Below are positions 25,187-33,475 of a DNA stretch of 64,000 bases, in pieces. The translations under genes were made by a program, and so were the position numbers. Positions within the stretch are counted from its first letter, which is position 1; every line of letters begins with the position of its first letter. The stretch lies in contig JAIQEY010000026.1 of NCBI GenBank assembly GCA_020073565.1, forward strand, positions 21,594-85,593, given 5' to 3'. Source of the DNA: Terriglobia bacterium (GTDB taxonomy: Bacteria; Acidobacteriota; Terriglobia; Terriglobales; Acidobacteriaceae). The notes beneath the pieces were generated by a model, which did no database searches, was not told where the DNA came from, and saw only the letters and a program-made list of their open reading frames with translations.

Positions 25187-25915
25187 TTAAGCACTGCCCG
25201 GCATCCATTCGGCGGGGCGATTCTCTCCTTGGGAAACGGCATAGAGAACGAGTTCGACGCGCGTGGAGACGCCTAGCTTGTCGAAGATGCGAAGCAGATA
25301 CTTCTTGATCGTGTGCTCGCTCAGCCCGAGTTCGCCGGCGACTCCGCGATTGCTCAGGCCGTCCGCCACCAGCGCGACAACTTGCTCTTCGCGGGGCGTG
25401 AGCAGCGAGCGACCGCTCGCGCTGACCACCCGCAAGGTGGGCACTTCCGACAGGGCGTCGAGCACATAGCGCATCTGCTGGCTGCTCATCCAGATCTGCC
25501 CCTGGGAGACGCACGTAATGCACTTGCAGAGCGTGCGGAACGGAGCGTGATTGAATAGGAACAGACCCTTGGCGCCGGCTCGGAAGGCACTGACCACCAT
25601 TTCGCGATCGTCCTGTTCCACCAGCAACACCGGGGCGGCCCTGGGATAGGAGACGCGCAGCCAGCGCAGCATGCTGAGATCTGGCAAATTGCTGCCTGCA
25701 ATCAGGACCACATCGGTACGGTTCGACTGCATGAAACCGTGCACCGCCGCAGCCTCGAGCGCGACCGCCGACACGCGCAGTTCTCGCCGAGCCCGTAGCG
25801 CGCGCGTCAAGAGCTGCGATTGGATGGGGCTGGAATCCGCCACCAGCACGTGAATCGTTCCGTTCGTGATGGACTGGGGCGCCTTCAAGATTTTTGCGAG
25901 GGGACGAGCGTTCAT
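25187..25915 (-). CDS. NarL/FixJ-family regulator with degenerate receiver domain
   Basis: 242 aa. A receiver-like domain (residues ~20-140) keeps one acidic-pocket Asp (D27 in LVADSSP) and the Lys (K116 in RAGAKGLF). The phospho-acceptor position, however, is Ala73 (DVVLIAGSNLPD) instead of Asp. The C-terminal LuxR HTH (LTPREEQVVALVADGLSNRG and GLSEHTIKKYLLRIF) is intact. It therefore probably acts without phosphorylation, through another input. It is divergent from the exopolysaccharide locus starting 340 bp away, and is a natural candidate for its regulator. Confidence 0.84.
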   Translation of the reverse strand: MNARPLAKILKAPQSITNGTIHVLVADSSPIQSQLLTRALRARRELRVSAVALEAAAVHGFMQSNRTDVVLIAGSNLPDLSMLRWLRVSYPRAAPVLLVEQDDREMVVSAFRAGAKGLFLFNHAPFRTLCKCITCVSQGQIWMSSQQMRYVLDALSEVPTLRVVSASGRSLLTPREEQVVALVADGLSNRGVAGELGLSEHTIKKYLLRIFDKLGVSTRVELVLYAVSQGENRPAEWMPGSA

Positions 25916-26257
25916 GGGGACATCATGCCCGAAAGACTACCCCCCGGCTGTAGGCGCGATCACATCGTTTTGGTGATGAATCCGGCTGCCTCCGCCTACT
26001 TTGGTAGGCCCACCCTTGTGCACTGCTTTTAGGGCAACCCAATCGCATCAGAAGGCAACGGTCCATCGGAAAGCCCGTGCTGATCGGCCTATCCCAGCGG
26101 CCGTCGTGTTTCTCAGTAGCCGCAACGGGCCACCTACCGGGGTGGACAGTACTTCCCAAGTCTTGTTGTTCTCGCGGCGCAGCGATAGGGTTCGGACACA
26201 CAGCTCAGACGCCCGAGCTGGAAGTTCACCGTTTTGAGCAGCGGTGGGAGTCCGGAG
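25916..26257. promoter_or_regulatory. Divergent intergenic region upstream of the exopolysaccharide operon
   Basis: 342 bp separating the LuxR-type regulator and the Wza-like gene; it must hold the promoters of both. I found no convincing sigma-70 or sigma-54 boxes. GGGAGTCCGGAG just before ATG 26258 supplies the ribosome-binding site of the export gene. No riboswitch signature was recognised. Confidence 0.45.
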
Positions 26258-27079
26258 ATGAAAGTGGTCGAGCAATACCTTGTTTTGAGAGCTGCGTGCG
26301 TGCTCAGCCTGCAGCTCGCCGTGGTCGCTGCCGCGCAGGTCTCGCCGTCGCCTGTTCCCGCACCTTGGTCGTCTGCTCTGCCCACCGGCAAGTTTGCGGG
26401 GGCGGAGAGCTCGCAGAGCCAGGACCGGTTCAGTACGGAAGATTCTGCGCGAGCAGAGATCACACAGCCCGGAAAGGCGGGTGGCACGGGAGATCCTGCA
26501 CTCGGAGGGAAACGCTATCCGCTTTACCGGCTTTCAAAATCAGACGAAGTAGATGTGACCTTCACCTTTTCTCCCGACTTTAACCAACGTCTCACGGTAC
26601 AACCGGATGGCTACGTCGCTCTGAAGGGAGCCGGAACGCTGTTTGCCGAAGGACTCACCATTCCTGAGATCCAGCAGGCCATTGCCTCCCGCTATCACGG
26701 CGTTCTACATGAGCCCGAAATTACCGTCACCCTGAAGAGTTTTGATAAGCCGTACTTTCTTGCTTCCGGTGAGGTGGCCCGTCCGGGGAAGTACGAATTG
26801 CGCGGAGACCTGACCGTGAATGAAGCGGTGGCGATCGCGGGTGGATTCACCCAACAAGCCCGGCATTCGCAGGTCGTGTTGTTTCGGCGGATCTCGGCGG
26901 ACGTAGCCGAGTCGCACGTAATTGATGTGAAGAAGATGCTGGCAACCCGCGATCTGCGGGAGGACTGGCATCTTCGGCCGGGCGATTTTGTGTTCGTGCC
27001 GCAAAGCCGGACCTCGAAAGTCCGCAAGTTTGTCCCAGCCAGTTCCATGAGTTGGTATGTGAACCCCTTGCAGTTTTGA
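26258..27079 (+). CDS. Polysaccharide export outer-membrane protein, Wza/KpsD type
   Basis: 273 aa. A signal peptide (residues ~1-28), a polysaccharide-export domain (YPLYRLSKSDEVDVTFTF, LTVQPDGYVALKGAG) and an SLBB domain (YFLASGEVARPGKYELRG, DLTVNEAVAIAGGFT). It forms the periplasmic/outer-membrane channel for polymer export. There is no clear lipobox, so it may not be a lipoprotein like E. coli Wza. It is first in a seven-gene plus-strand exopolysaccharide locus. ATG 26258 has GGAG upstream. Confidence 0.88.
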   Translation: MKVVEQYLVLRAACVLSLQLAVVAAAQVSPSPVPAPWSSALPTGKFAGAESSQSQDRFSTEDSARAEITQPGKAGGTGDPALGGKRYPLYRLSKSDEVDVTFTFSPDFNQRLTVQPDGYVALKGAGTLFAEGLTIPEIQQAIASRYHGVLHEPEITVTLKSFDKPYFLASGEVARPGKYELRGDLTVNEAVAIAGGFTQQARHSQVVLFRRISADVAESHVIDVKKMLATRDLREDWHLRPGDFVFVPQSRTSKVRKFVPASSMSWYVNPLQF

Positions 27080-27170
27080 ACGAAAGGAGCTGCAGACCTC
27101 ACCGATAGCAATACTGAAAGTCTGGCGCGTTTCCCCAAGCCGCCAATCGTGATCGCCTGACAAACCAGCC

Positions 27171-28691
27171 ATGTCTGCGGGATTGATCCGTAATTCGTCC
27201 GCCACGCCCTCACCCACTTTGCGCGAACTGGCAGCCGCTTTGTTCAGGCACTCCCGGTTGCTAACCGTTTCGTTGGTGGTCATTCTGCTCGCCGCGATGG
27301 GGTACATGTTCGTCACACCGCGGTATGAGTCTCACTTCAAAATCCTGGTACGGCGAGGGCGGTCGGACCCTATCGTTTCTCCACGGCTAGGCAGCGCGGT
27401 GGACTTCACCCGGCCGGAAATCACGGAAGAGGAACTGAATTCCGAAGTCGAACTTCTGCGCGACCAGGACCTTCTGAAGCAGGTGGTTCAAATGGCCGCA
27501 CTCGTTCCGGCGGGAACTTCGGAATCAGCGCGGCCAGCCGCGCTGGAACGCGCAACTCGCAAGCTGGTGCAACGCCTGAGTGCGGAGGCACTGAGAAAGT
27601 CGAACCTTATTCAGGTGAGTTACCGGGATACGGATCCGGAAAGGGCGGCCCGGATTTTGGGGGCGCTCTCTTCGCTCTATGTGCGGAGGCACGCGAGTCT
27701 GCATCGGCCGTCGGGCGAAATCCAATTCTTCGAGCAACAAACCGCCGAATCGGAGCAGCGGCTGCGTCGCTCCGAGGCACAACTGGTGCACTTCACAAAT
27801 GCCCGGGGAGTGGCTTCAGCGGTGCTGGAGCGCGATATTGCGCTGCAGAAACTGGGAGAGGCCGAAGCGGTTTACCGGCAAATGGACCAGGATCGAGCGG
27901 AGAATGAGCGGAGAATCACAGCGCTGGGTGAGCAGCTCGCGTCGTTTCCGTCTCGCTCGGTCACGGTCAAACGCTGGGCCGATAATCCCCAACTCCTTGA
28001 GAAGATGAAGTCACACTTGCTGGAGTTGCAACTCAAGCGCACCGAACTCCTCACTCGTTATGAGCCGTCCTACCGGCTGGTACAGGAAGTGGACCGTCAA
28101 ATCGCAGAAACCCGGGCAGCGATTATTGCGGAAGGCCTCACCCCGGTACGCGATGAAACCACCGACAAGGACCTCAACTACGAGTGGGCCCGCATGGAAC
28201 TGGAGAAGGCCCAGGTGCAATCGAGCAGTCTGCAAGCGCGGCAATCCGATGCTCTCACGCAGCTTGCTTCTCTTCGGAAGTTCGCTCAGCAGATGCAGTC
28301 GGACTCGGTGGACCAGCAAGCCTTGATGAGAACGGCGAAGGCGGAAGAGGAGAACTACCTTCTCTATCTGCGCAAGCGGGAAGAAGCGCGGATTGGAGAT
28401 GCCCTCGACGCGCAGCAGATCCTGAATGTCGCCGTCGTGGAACCCCCTGTCGCTGCCGCCCTGCCGGTGCATTCCGTTCTGTTCTATTTCCTGATCGCGT
28501 TCGGCGTGGCGCTGGCGTTCAGCGTCAGTGCGGCTTTCACGGCCGAGTATTTCGACTCCACAATTCGGACGCCCGGCGAGGCGCGCGGCCTGCTGGAGGT
28601 CCCGGTGCTGGCTTGGCTGCCGGAAAGCACGTCTCGAGCGGCCAGGCTTGACGTTTCCGCGACCAAACGACCCAAGGCGGTGGTTCAATGA
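27171..28691 (+). CDS. Wzz/GNVR-type chain-length determinant (polysaccharide co-polymerase)
   Basis: 506 aa. TM1 is near residues 28-46 (LLTVSLVVILLAAMGYMFVT), a long periplasmic coiled-coil domain follows with the GNVR-like region (SHLLELQLKRTELLTRYEPS), and TM2 is near residues 428-450. It controls polymer length and links the export channel with the cytoplasmic ATPase. The kinase domain is encoded separately by the next gene, which overlaps by 4 bp. Short Gly-rich N terminus; no unusual features. Confidence 0.87.
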   Translation: MSAGLIRNSSATPSPTLRELAAALFRHSRLLTVSLVVILLAAMGYMFVTPRYESHFKILVRRGRSDPIVSPRLGSAVDFTRPEITEEELNSEVELLRDQDLLKQVVQMAALVPAGTSESARPAALERATRKLVQRLSAEALRKSNLIQVSYRDTDPERAARILGALSSLYVRRHASLHRPSGEIQFFEQQTAESEQRLRRSEAQLVHFTNARGVASAVLERDIALQKLGEAEAVYRQMDQDRAENERRITALGEQLASFPSRSVTVKRWADNPQLLEKMKSHLLELQLKRTELLTRYEPSYRLVQEVDRQIAETRAAIIAEGLTPVRDETTDKDLNYEWARMELEKAQVQSSSLQARQSDALTQLASLRKFAQQMQSDSVDQQALMRTAKAEEENYLLYLRKREEARIGDALDAQQILNVAVVEPPVAAALPVHSVLFYFLIAFGVALAFSVSAAFTAEYFDSTIRTPGEARGLLEVPVLAWLPESTSRAARLDVSATKRPKAVVQ

Positions 28692-29380
28692 GTTCTCTTG
28701 TCTCAATCTTTGACGATAGGCCGTACCTTCTAGGCCAACCGCGCGTAGCTACGGTCCCGGAGGCAGTCCGCGACGAATCAAGTTCGCAGTCAGCATCTCT
28801 GCGCGATGAGCAAATCCAGGCGCTAGTGGAACAACTCTTCTTCCGGCCTGAGTCGTGTCCGGTGCGATATGTCGGCTTCACTGCCTCCGAACCTCCCACT
28901 GAAACGGCACAGCTATGCTTCGAAGTCGCTCGCGCTCTGGCTGAGGAAGGCAGATATGACGTCGGGCTAATCGATGCCAACCCCAGCGGAGTCCCGCTGC
29001 AGACGCAACTGGATCTCGCGCTAACTGCGCACCCAGAAACGGCCTGGCCAATCGGACCGCGCCTCTGGCTGGTTCCGCGTCAAAACTGGTTGCCTGCAGG
29101 CCAGGAGCAGCAAATCCCCGAACCATGCTTTTCCCGTCTGCGGGAGCTTACGTTGGAATTCGATTTTGCCATTCTGTGCTGTCCCTCTATCTTGTGGCTC
29201 ACCACCAGAATTGGCCGTGGCTGCGACGGGCTGGTGCTGGTGTTAACCGCTGACAAAACGCGCCGTCTGGTGGCTGCCCGGATGAAAGATCTGCTGCGCG
29301 AAGCACAAATTCCCCTGCTTGGAACCGTCCTCACGGAACGCCGCTTCCCGGTACCGGAGGCGCTCTACCGAAAGCTGTGA
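28688..29380 (+). CDS. Degenerate CpsD/BY-kinase-like ATPase
   Basis: 230 aa with the overall layout of a CpsD/Wzc cytoplasmic domain: VRYVGFTASEPPTETAQLCF at the P-loop position, VGLIDANPSGVPLQTQLDL at the Walker A' position and FDFAILCCPSILW at Walker B. The Walker A GxxxGKT/S is replaced by ASEPPTET, the A' Asp is present, and no Tyr-rich C-terminal tail is seen. It is therefore probably not an active tyrosine kinase and may be a structural partner of the chain-length protein. It overlaps both neighbours (4 bp each). Confidence 0.75.
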   Translation: MSSLVSIFDDRPYLLGQPRVATVPEAVRDESSSQSASLRDEQIQALVEQLFFRPESCPVRYVGFTASEPPTETAQLCFEVARALAEEGRYDVGLIDANPSGVPLQTQLDLALTAHPETAWPIGPRLWLVPRQNWLPAGQEQQIPEPCFSRLRELTLEFDFAILCCPSILWLTTRIGRGCDGLVLVLTADKTRRLVAARMKDLLREAQIPLLGTVLTERRFPVPEALYRKL

Positions 29381-30939
29381 ACTTTATGACCGATCTGACT
29401 GCACACGAATTGTGGACTGAACCAACCGGTCCCGCGTCGCAATATGCACGCATGATCCCGGGCACGTCGGCCATAGCGCTGCATCGAGCAGCGGCCACCC
29501 AGCCCTCAGGCGGTCGAGCGGCCGAGAGTGAAATCTCAGACGGGACGCTGCATCGGCCCGCCCAGGCGCGAACCTTGGCCCACCTCCTGCTGCCCCAACC
29601 CATCGCAGACCCGTTCCCCCTTTATCAGTTAGTGATCGCTGATTTGAGCGTTATGGCGATCGCGTGCGGGCTGCCCCTGCTGATCTCGCCTGCCTGGGGC
29701 ATTCCGCAGACCTCCATTCCGGTTTACGCCGTACTGGTAACCCTCTTCGCCTTCAGCGAAGGACTTTACCAGGGCAGTGAGGAGCCGCAAATGGCGCGAA
29801 TCGGGCCCATCCTAGCCCGGTCCGTCGTGTTGGCCACAGTTCTAGTTTTCATCGCCGTGCAGGTCGAGCTGCCACCGCTGGCACTCCTGACGACTTTGAC
29901 AACCAGCCTCGGGGCCTTGCTGCTCTGGCGGTACTGGAGGCAACGGGCGTGGAAAAGGTGGGCGCGGGATGCCGAGCCACGCAACGTTTTGATCGTCGGT
30001 GGTGGACCCGTCGCTTGTTCCATCGCCCGCGCCTTGCGCAATGACCCTCTTCACCACACTATCGTCCGTGGGTTCCTGGCTGACGATGTTCCCCTTTCCC
30101 CGGCCGTGTTAGGAAGGATCGAGGACCTGGACTGGCTCGCTCGGGCTGAATTCGTTGATGAAGTGATTCTGGCCCTGCCGGATGAGCCGGACCGTACCCG
30201 CGACGCTGCCGAAATTGCGCTGCAAAATCACTTGGACATTCGGGCTGTTCCCGATCTGCCCGCCGATTTCTGGCTCGATGCGGCCATCGAGCGAATCGGA
30301 GAAGTGCCGGTCGTCACGTTGCATCGCGAACCGTTGCCGAGCACGGCCTTGTTTCTGAAGCGCCTGCTGGATGTCGCGGGGGCGACGCTCGGACTGGTGC
30401 TGGTGAGTCCTCTGATGGCGGCGGTCGCTCTGCTGATCCGGCTGGATTCGCCGGGACCGGTCGTTTATTCGGCCGAGCGCGTGGGTGCCAAGGGCCGCCG
30501 CTTCCGCTGTTTCAAGTTTCGCTCGATGGTAACGGACGCGGATCGCCTGAAAGAAGAGTTGCGGGATCGCAACCAGAGGCAAGGTCCGATTTTTAAAATC
30601 AACGAAGACCCCAGAATCACGCGCGTCGGACGGATCATTCGCCGCTATAGCCTGGATGAACTGCCGCAACTCTGGAACGTATTACGCGGGGAGATGAGCC
30701 TGGTCGGCCCGCGCCCGCACCCGGTGGACGACGTGAACCACTACCAACTCCATCACTACCGGCGTCTCGATGTGAAGCCGGGAATCACGGGTCTCTGGCA
30801 GATTACGGCGCGCAGTTGTCCTTCCTTCGATCTCAACATGCACCTGGATCTTACCTACATCGAGACCTGGAGCTTGCGGCTCGACCTCCGCATCCTCGCG
30901 AGGACGGTACGCGTGCTGTTTGCACCGGAAGGGGCCTGA
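29377..30939 (+). CDS. Polyprenyl-phosphate glycosylphosphotransferase (WcaJ/GumD type)
   Basis: 520 aa. Four to five N-terminal helices (~85-190), a CoA-binding-like region ([18 protein letters not shown]) and a C-terminal bacterial sugar transferase domain ([58 protein letters not shown]). It starts polymer assembly by moving a sugar-1-phosphate onto undecaprenyl phosphate. The GTG start at 29377 overlaps the preceding stop; ATG at 29386 is an alternative. Confidence 0.9.
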   Translation: MNFMTDLTAHELWTEPTGPASQYARMIPGTSAIALHRAAATQPSGGRAAESEISDGTLHRPAQARTLAHLLLPQPIADPFPLYQLVIADLSVMAIACGLPLLISPAWGIPQTSIPVYAVLVTLFAFSEGLYQGSEEPQMARIGPILARSVVLATVLVFIAVQVELPPLALLTTLTTSLGALLLWRYWRQRAWKRWARDAEPRNVLIVGGGPVACSIARALRNDPLHHTIVRGFLADDVPLSPAVLGRIEDLDWLARAEFVDEVILALPDEPDRTRDAAEIALQNHLDIRAVPDLPADFWLDAAIERIGEVPVVTLHREPLPSTALFLKRLLDVAGATLGLVLVSPLMAAVALLIRLDSPGPVVYSAERVGAKGRRFRCFKFRSMVTDADRLKEELRDRNQRQGPIFKINEDPRITRVGRIIRRYSLDELPQLWNVLRGEMSLVGPRPHPVDDVNHYQLHHYRRLDVKPGITGLWQITARSCPSFDLNMHLDLTYIETWSLRLDLRILARTVRVLFAPEGA

Positions 30940-30947
30940 CTCCTTCC

Positions 30948-32225
30948 ATGAGCAGCCGATCCACGACTTGGAATGAGGCAGAAAACCCGCTCTGGCTGGT
31001 CACAGGTTGGTTGCTTCGGCCTCTTTACCTCGGACTAGCTTTCCCCTCGCTTCTTTACTTGATGGCGATGACCGTTTTCCTCTTTCGTCCGCCCGACCTC
31101 TCCTCGTACTACGCGGATCGCATCGCCTTCTGCGGGCTCGTTTTGCTGGTCGTGCTACGGACGTTGGCGCTTCGTGAAAAGTTTCCATTCGTCGCCGGTA
31201 TTACTCTGCCCATGATTGTCCTGACCGCGCTGGCTGTCATGCGAGCTCTCCGTGAACCGTTTGATGCGCAGGCATGGAGCATCATCGCCAGTAAGTTCAT
31301 TGTCCCCTTTGCTCTGTTTCACGTAGCCATCCTTGTCTTTCGTGGGCCATCGGAGCGGCGGCATTTTCAAATCTTCGTCGTCCTTGCCCTCGGGTACCTC
31401 GTGTTCATCGCGATCGCCTTCCTGCTGGACGCGCGCTCGTTGATCTTTCCCCGCTTCATTCTCGACGAGACGATCGGCTTTCATCCGGAGCGCGCTCGGG
31501 GCCCGTTTCTGCAGGCGGTGGCCAACGGAGTCTCGCTCAACCTGCTCGGAATTCTGGCGGTAGCGCTCTCGGACAAGCGCAAGACTGCTGTCCTACTGCT
31601 CTGGCTGGTTTTACCGCTGGCGGTACTGGCGACCATGACGCGGGCGGTGTGGATCTCCTTCGCCGTCTCTGCAATTGCCCTGCGTTTCCGGCTGAATGAA
31701 CGCCGCCTGCACTTCGTCTACATCGCAACCTTACTTGTGGCACTGCTGGTTGGGCTGTCGGTGGCAATGAGCGGTAACTCGCTGAAGACCACGCTTTGGG
31801 ATCGGGCCAGCGAGCGAGGCCCGGTGGAAGCGCGCGTGGCCGTGTACCACGCTGGCTGGGCCATGTTCCAGGAGCGGCCGCTCACCGGATGGCCCGCCGG
31901 TGGCATGTATGCCGAGCTGGCACGCCGCATGGAGGGTTACCATCTCCGCACCTTCTACGTCCACAATACTTATCTGGCCTTGCTGGTTGAGTTGGGCGTT
32001 CCGGGACTGGCAATCTACGCGCTCCTTTTCTTCAATCTCTTCCGCCTCTCCCGGCGCGGGGTGCCGGGAGAATCAGGCCCAGTCGCTGTGTTACGCAAAG
32101 TCTGGCCGATCCTTCTGATGGTCTACCTTTTCAACGCCTTCTTCGTGGACATGGCGTACCAGTTCGTGATCGCGCTCATGTTCACCGCTGCCGGCATGTT
32201 GTGCTCCTCGGAGGCTGCCGCATGA
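30948..32225 (+). CDS. O-antigen ligase/polymerase-like membrane protein
   Basis: 425 aa with about ten membrane helices and a Wzy_C/O-antigen-ligase segment with a large periplasmic loop (DRASERGPVEARVAVYHAGW, ERPLTGWPAGGMYAELA, FYVHNTYLALLVELGVPGL). It probably polymerises or ligates the lipid-linked repeat units in the periplasm. ATG 30948 follows the previous stop by 8 bp; the frame continues upstream inside the neighbouring gene, which is not used. Confidence 0.82.
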   Translation: MSSRSTTWNEAENPLWLVTGWLLRPLYLGLAFPSLLYLMAMTVFLFRPPDLSSYYADRIAFCGLVLLVVLRTLALREKFPFVAGITLPMIVLTALAVMRALREPFDAQAWSIIASKFIVPFALFHVAILVFRGPSERRHFQIFVVLALGYLVFIAIAFLLDARSLIFPRFILDETIGFHPERARGPFLQAVANGVSLNLLGILAVALSDKRKTAVLLLWLVLPLAVLATMTRAVWISFAVSAIALRFRLNERRLHFVYIATLLVALLVGLSVAMSGNSLKTTLWDRASERGPVEARVAVYHAGWAMFQERPLTGWPAGGMYAELARRMEGYHLRTFYVHNTYLALLVELGVPGLAIYALLFFNLFRLSRRGVPGESGPVAVLRKVWPILLMVYLFNAFFVDMAYQFVIALMFTAAGMLCSSEAAA

Positions 32226-33475
32226 CCACCGTCGCTTATATCGCAAACGAGTTTCCTTCTCCCGTCGAGCCGTACGTGAAGGACGAAATCGGCGAGCTGC
32301 GACGGCGCGGAGTACGCGTGATCTGCTGCAGTGGCAAAAGGGTCGCGCCGCAGGGACTCAGCCGCACGGACCGCTCTTTCTGGGACGAAACGCGTTATTT
32401 CCAACCGCTATCTGATGATGAACTGATGCGCGCCGCACGGCACCTGGTATCCGATCGCTCCGCACTCTGGCAATTCCTGAAACCCATGTTTTGGGAGTGT
32501 GGCGTTTCTCCCACCAAACGCCTGCGCGTTTTGGCTCACACGGTAATGGGCGCGGTCCTGGCGGAAGAGTTAGCGCCCCTGGGCGTCGAACACATCCACG
32601 CGCATCACGGATACTTCGCTTCCTGGATGGCGCTGGTCGCGGCGCGCCTGCTTGGAATCGGTTTCAGCCTTACACTGCACGGCTCGGATCTGCTGCGGCG
32701 TGCCGATCTGCTGGGCGCCAAACTGCGCGCATGCCAGTTCTGCGTCACGATCTCCGATTTCAATCGCAGCTACATCCTGAAGCGCTACCCGTCCACGCCC
32801 GAATCGAAGGTGATTGTCCAGCGCCTGGGAGTGGATCGCGTCCATCCCAGCCCGGTCCCAATCAATGAAAGGCAACACCGGTTCTGCCTCCTCGCCGTCG
32901 GGCGGCTGCATCGCGTGAAGAACTACTCGTTCCTGATTCAGGCCTGTGCCGCTCTGCGCGACGAGGGACTCGATGTGATCTGCTGGATCGTCGGCGAGGG
33001 CCCGGAGCGTCGGGCTCTCGAGCGCCAGATCAAGGCATTGCGCCTTCAGGAACGTGTTTACCTGATCGGCTACGTACCCCCGATTCATCTGTCCGGCTAT
33101 TACCGTTACGCGAACCTGGTCGCGCTGACCAGCTTAAGCGAAGGCATCCCAATAGTCTTGATGGAAGCGATGGCCCACGAAAAACACGTGCTGGCTCCCG
33201 CGATCACAGGGATTCCGGAACTCGTCGAGCACGGGCGCACAGGATTTCTCTATGAACCAGGATCGCTGCCCGACTTCCTCAGTTCTGTGCGATGGATTCT
33301 GAGCAACCAGGCTTCCATTGCGAATATCCCGCGCGCCGCGGCCGCCAACGTCGCCTGTTTCTACAACCGCCAACGAAATCTCCGCTGCTTTGCGGACCAG
33401 TTCCTGACTCGCATCGCGAAAGTGGGCACTGATCATGCGTATCCTCTATTGCAACAAATACGACTATCCGTTTAG
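32222..33475 (+). CDS. Glycosyltransferase family 4
   Basis: 417 aa, GT-B fold. The N-terminal acceptor domain has EFPSPVEPYVKDEIGELRRR and EHIHAHHGYFASWMALVA. The C-terminal GT4 domain has LLAVGRLHRVKNYSFLIQA, IVGEGPERRALERQIKAL and the nucleotide-sugar motif VALTSLSEGIPIVLMEAMA. It adds one sugar of the repeat unit at the cytoplasmic face; donor not assignable. Its ATG overlaps the previous stop (ATGA). Confidence 0.89.
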   Translation: MTTVAYIANEFPSPVEPYVKDEIGELRRRGVRVICCSGKRVAPQGLSRTDRSFWDETRYFQPLSDDELMRAARHLVSDRSALWQFLKPMFWECGVSPTKRLRVLAHTVMGAVLAEELAPLGVEHIHAHHGYFASWMALVAARLLGIGFSLTLHGSDLLRRADLLGAKLRACQFCVTISDFNRSYILKRYPSTPESKVIVQRLGVDRVHPSPVPINERQHRFCLLAVGRLHRVKNYSFLIQACAALRDEGLDVICWIVGEGPERRALERQIKALRLQERVYLIGYVPPIHLSGYYRYANLVALTSLSEGIPIVLMEAMAHEKHVLAPAITGIPELVEHGRTGFLYEPGSLPDFLSSVRWILSNQASIANIPRAAAANVACFYNRQRNLRCFADQFLTRIAKVGTDHAYPLLQQIRLSV

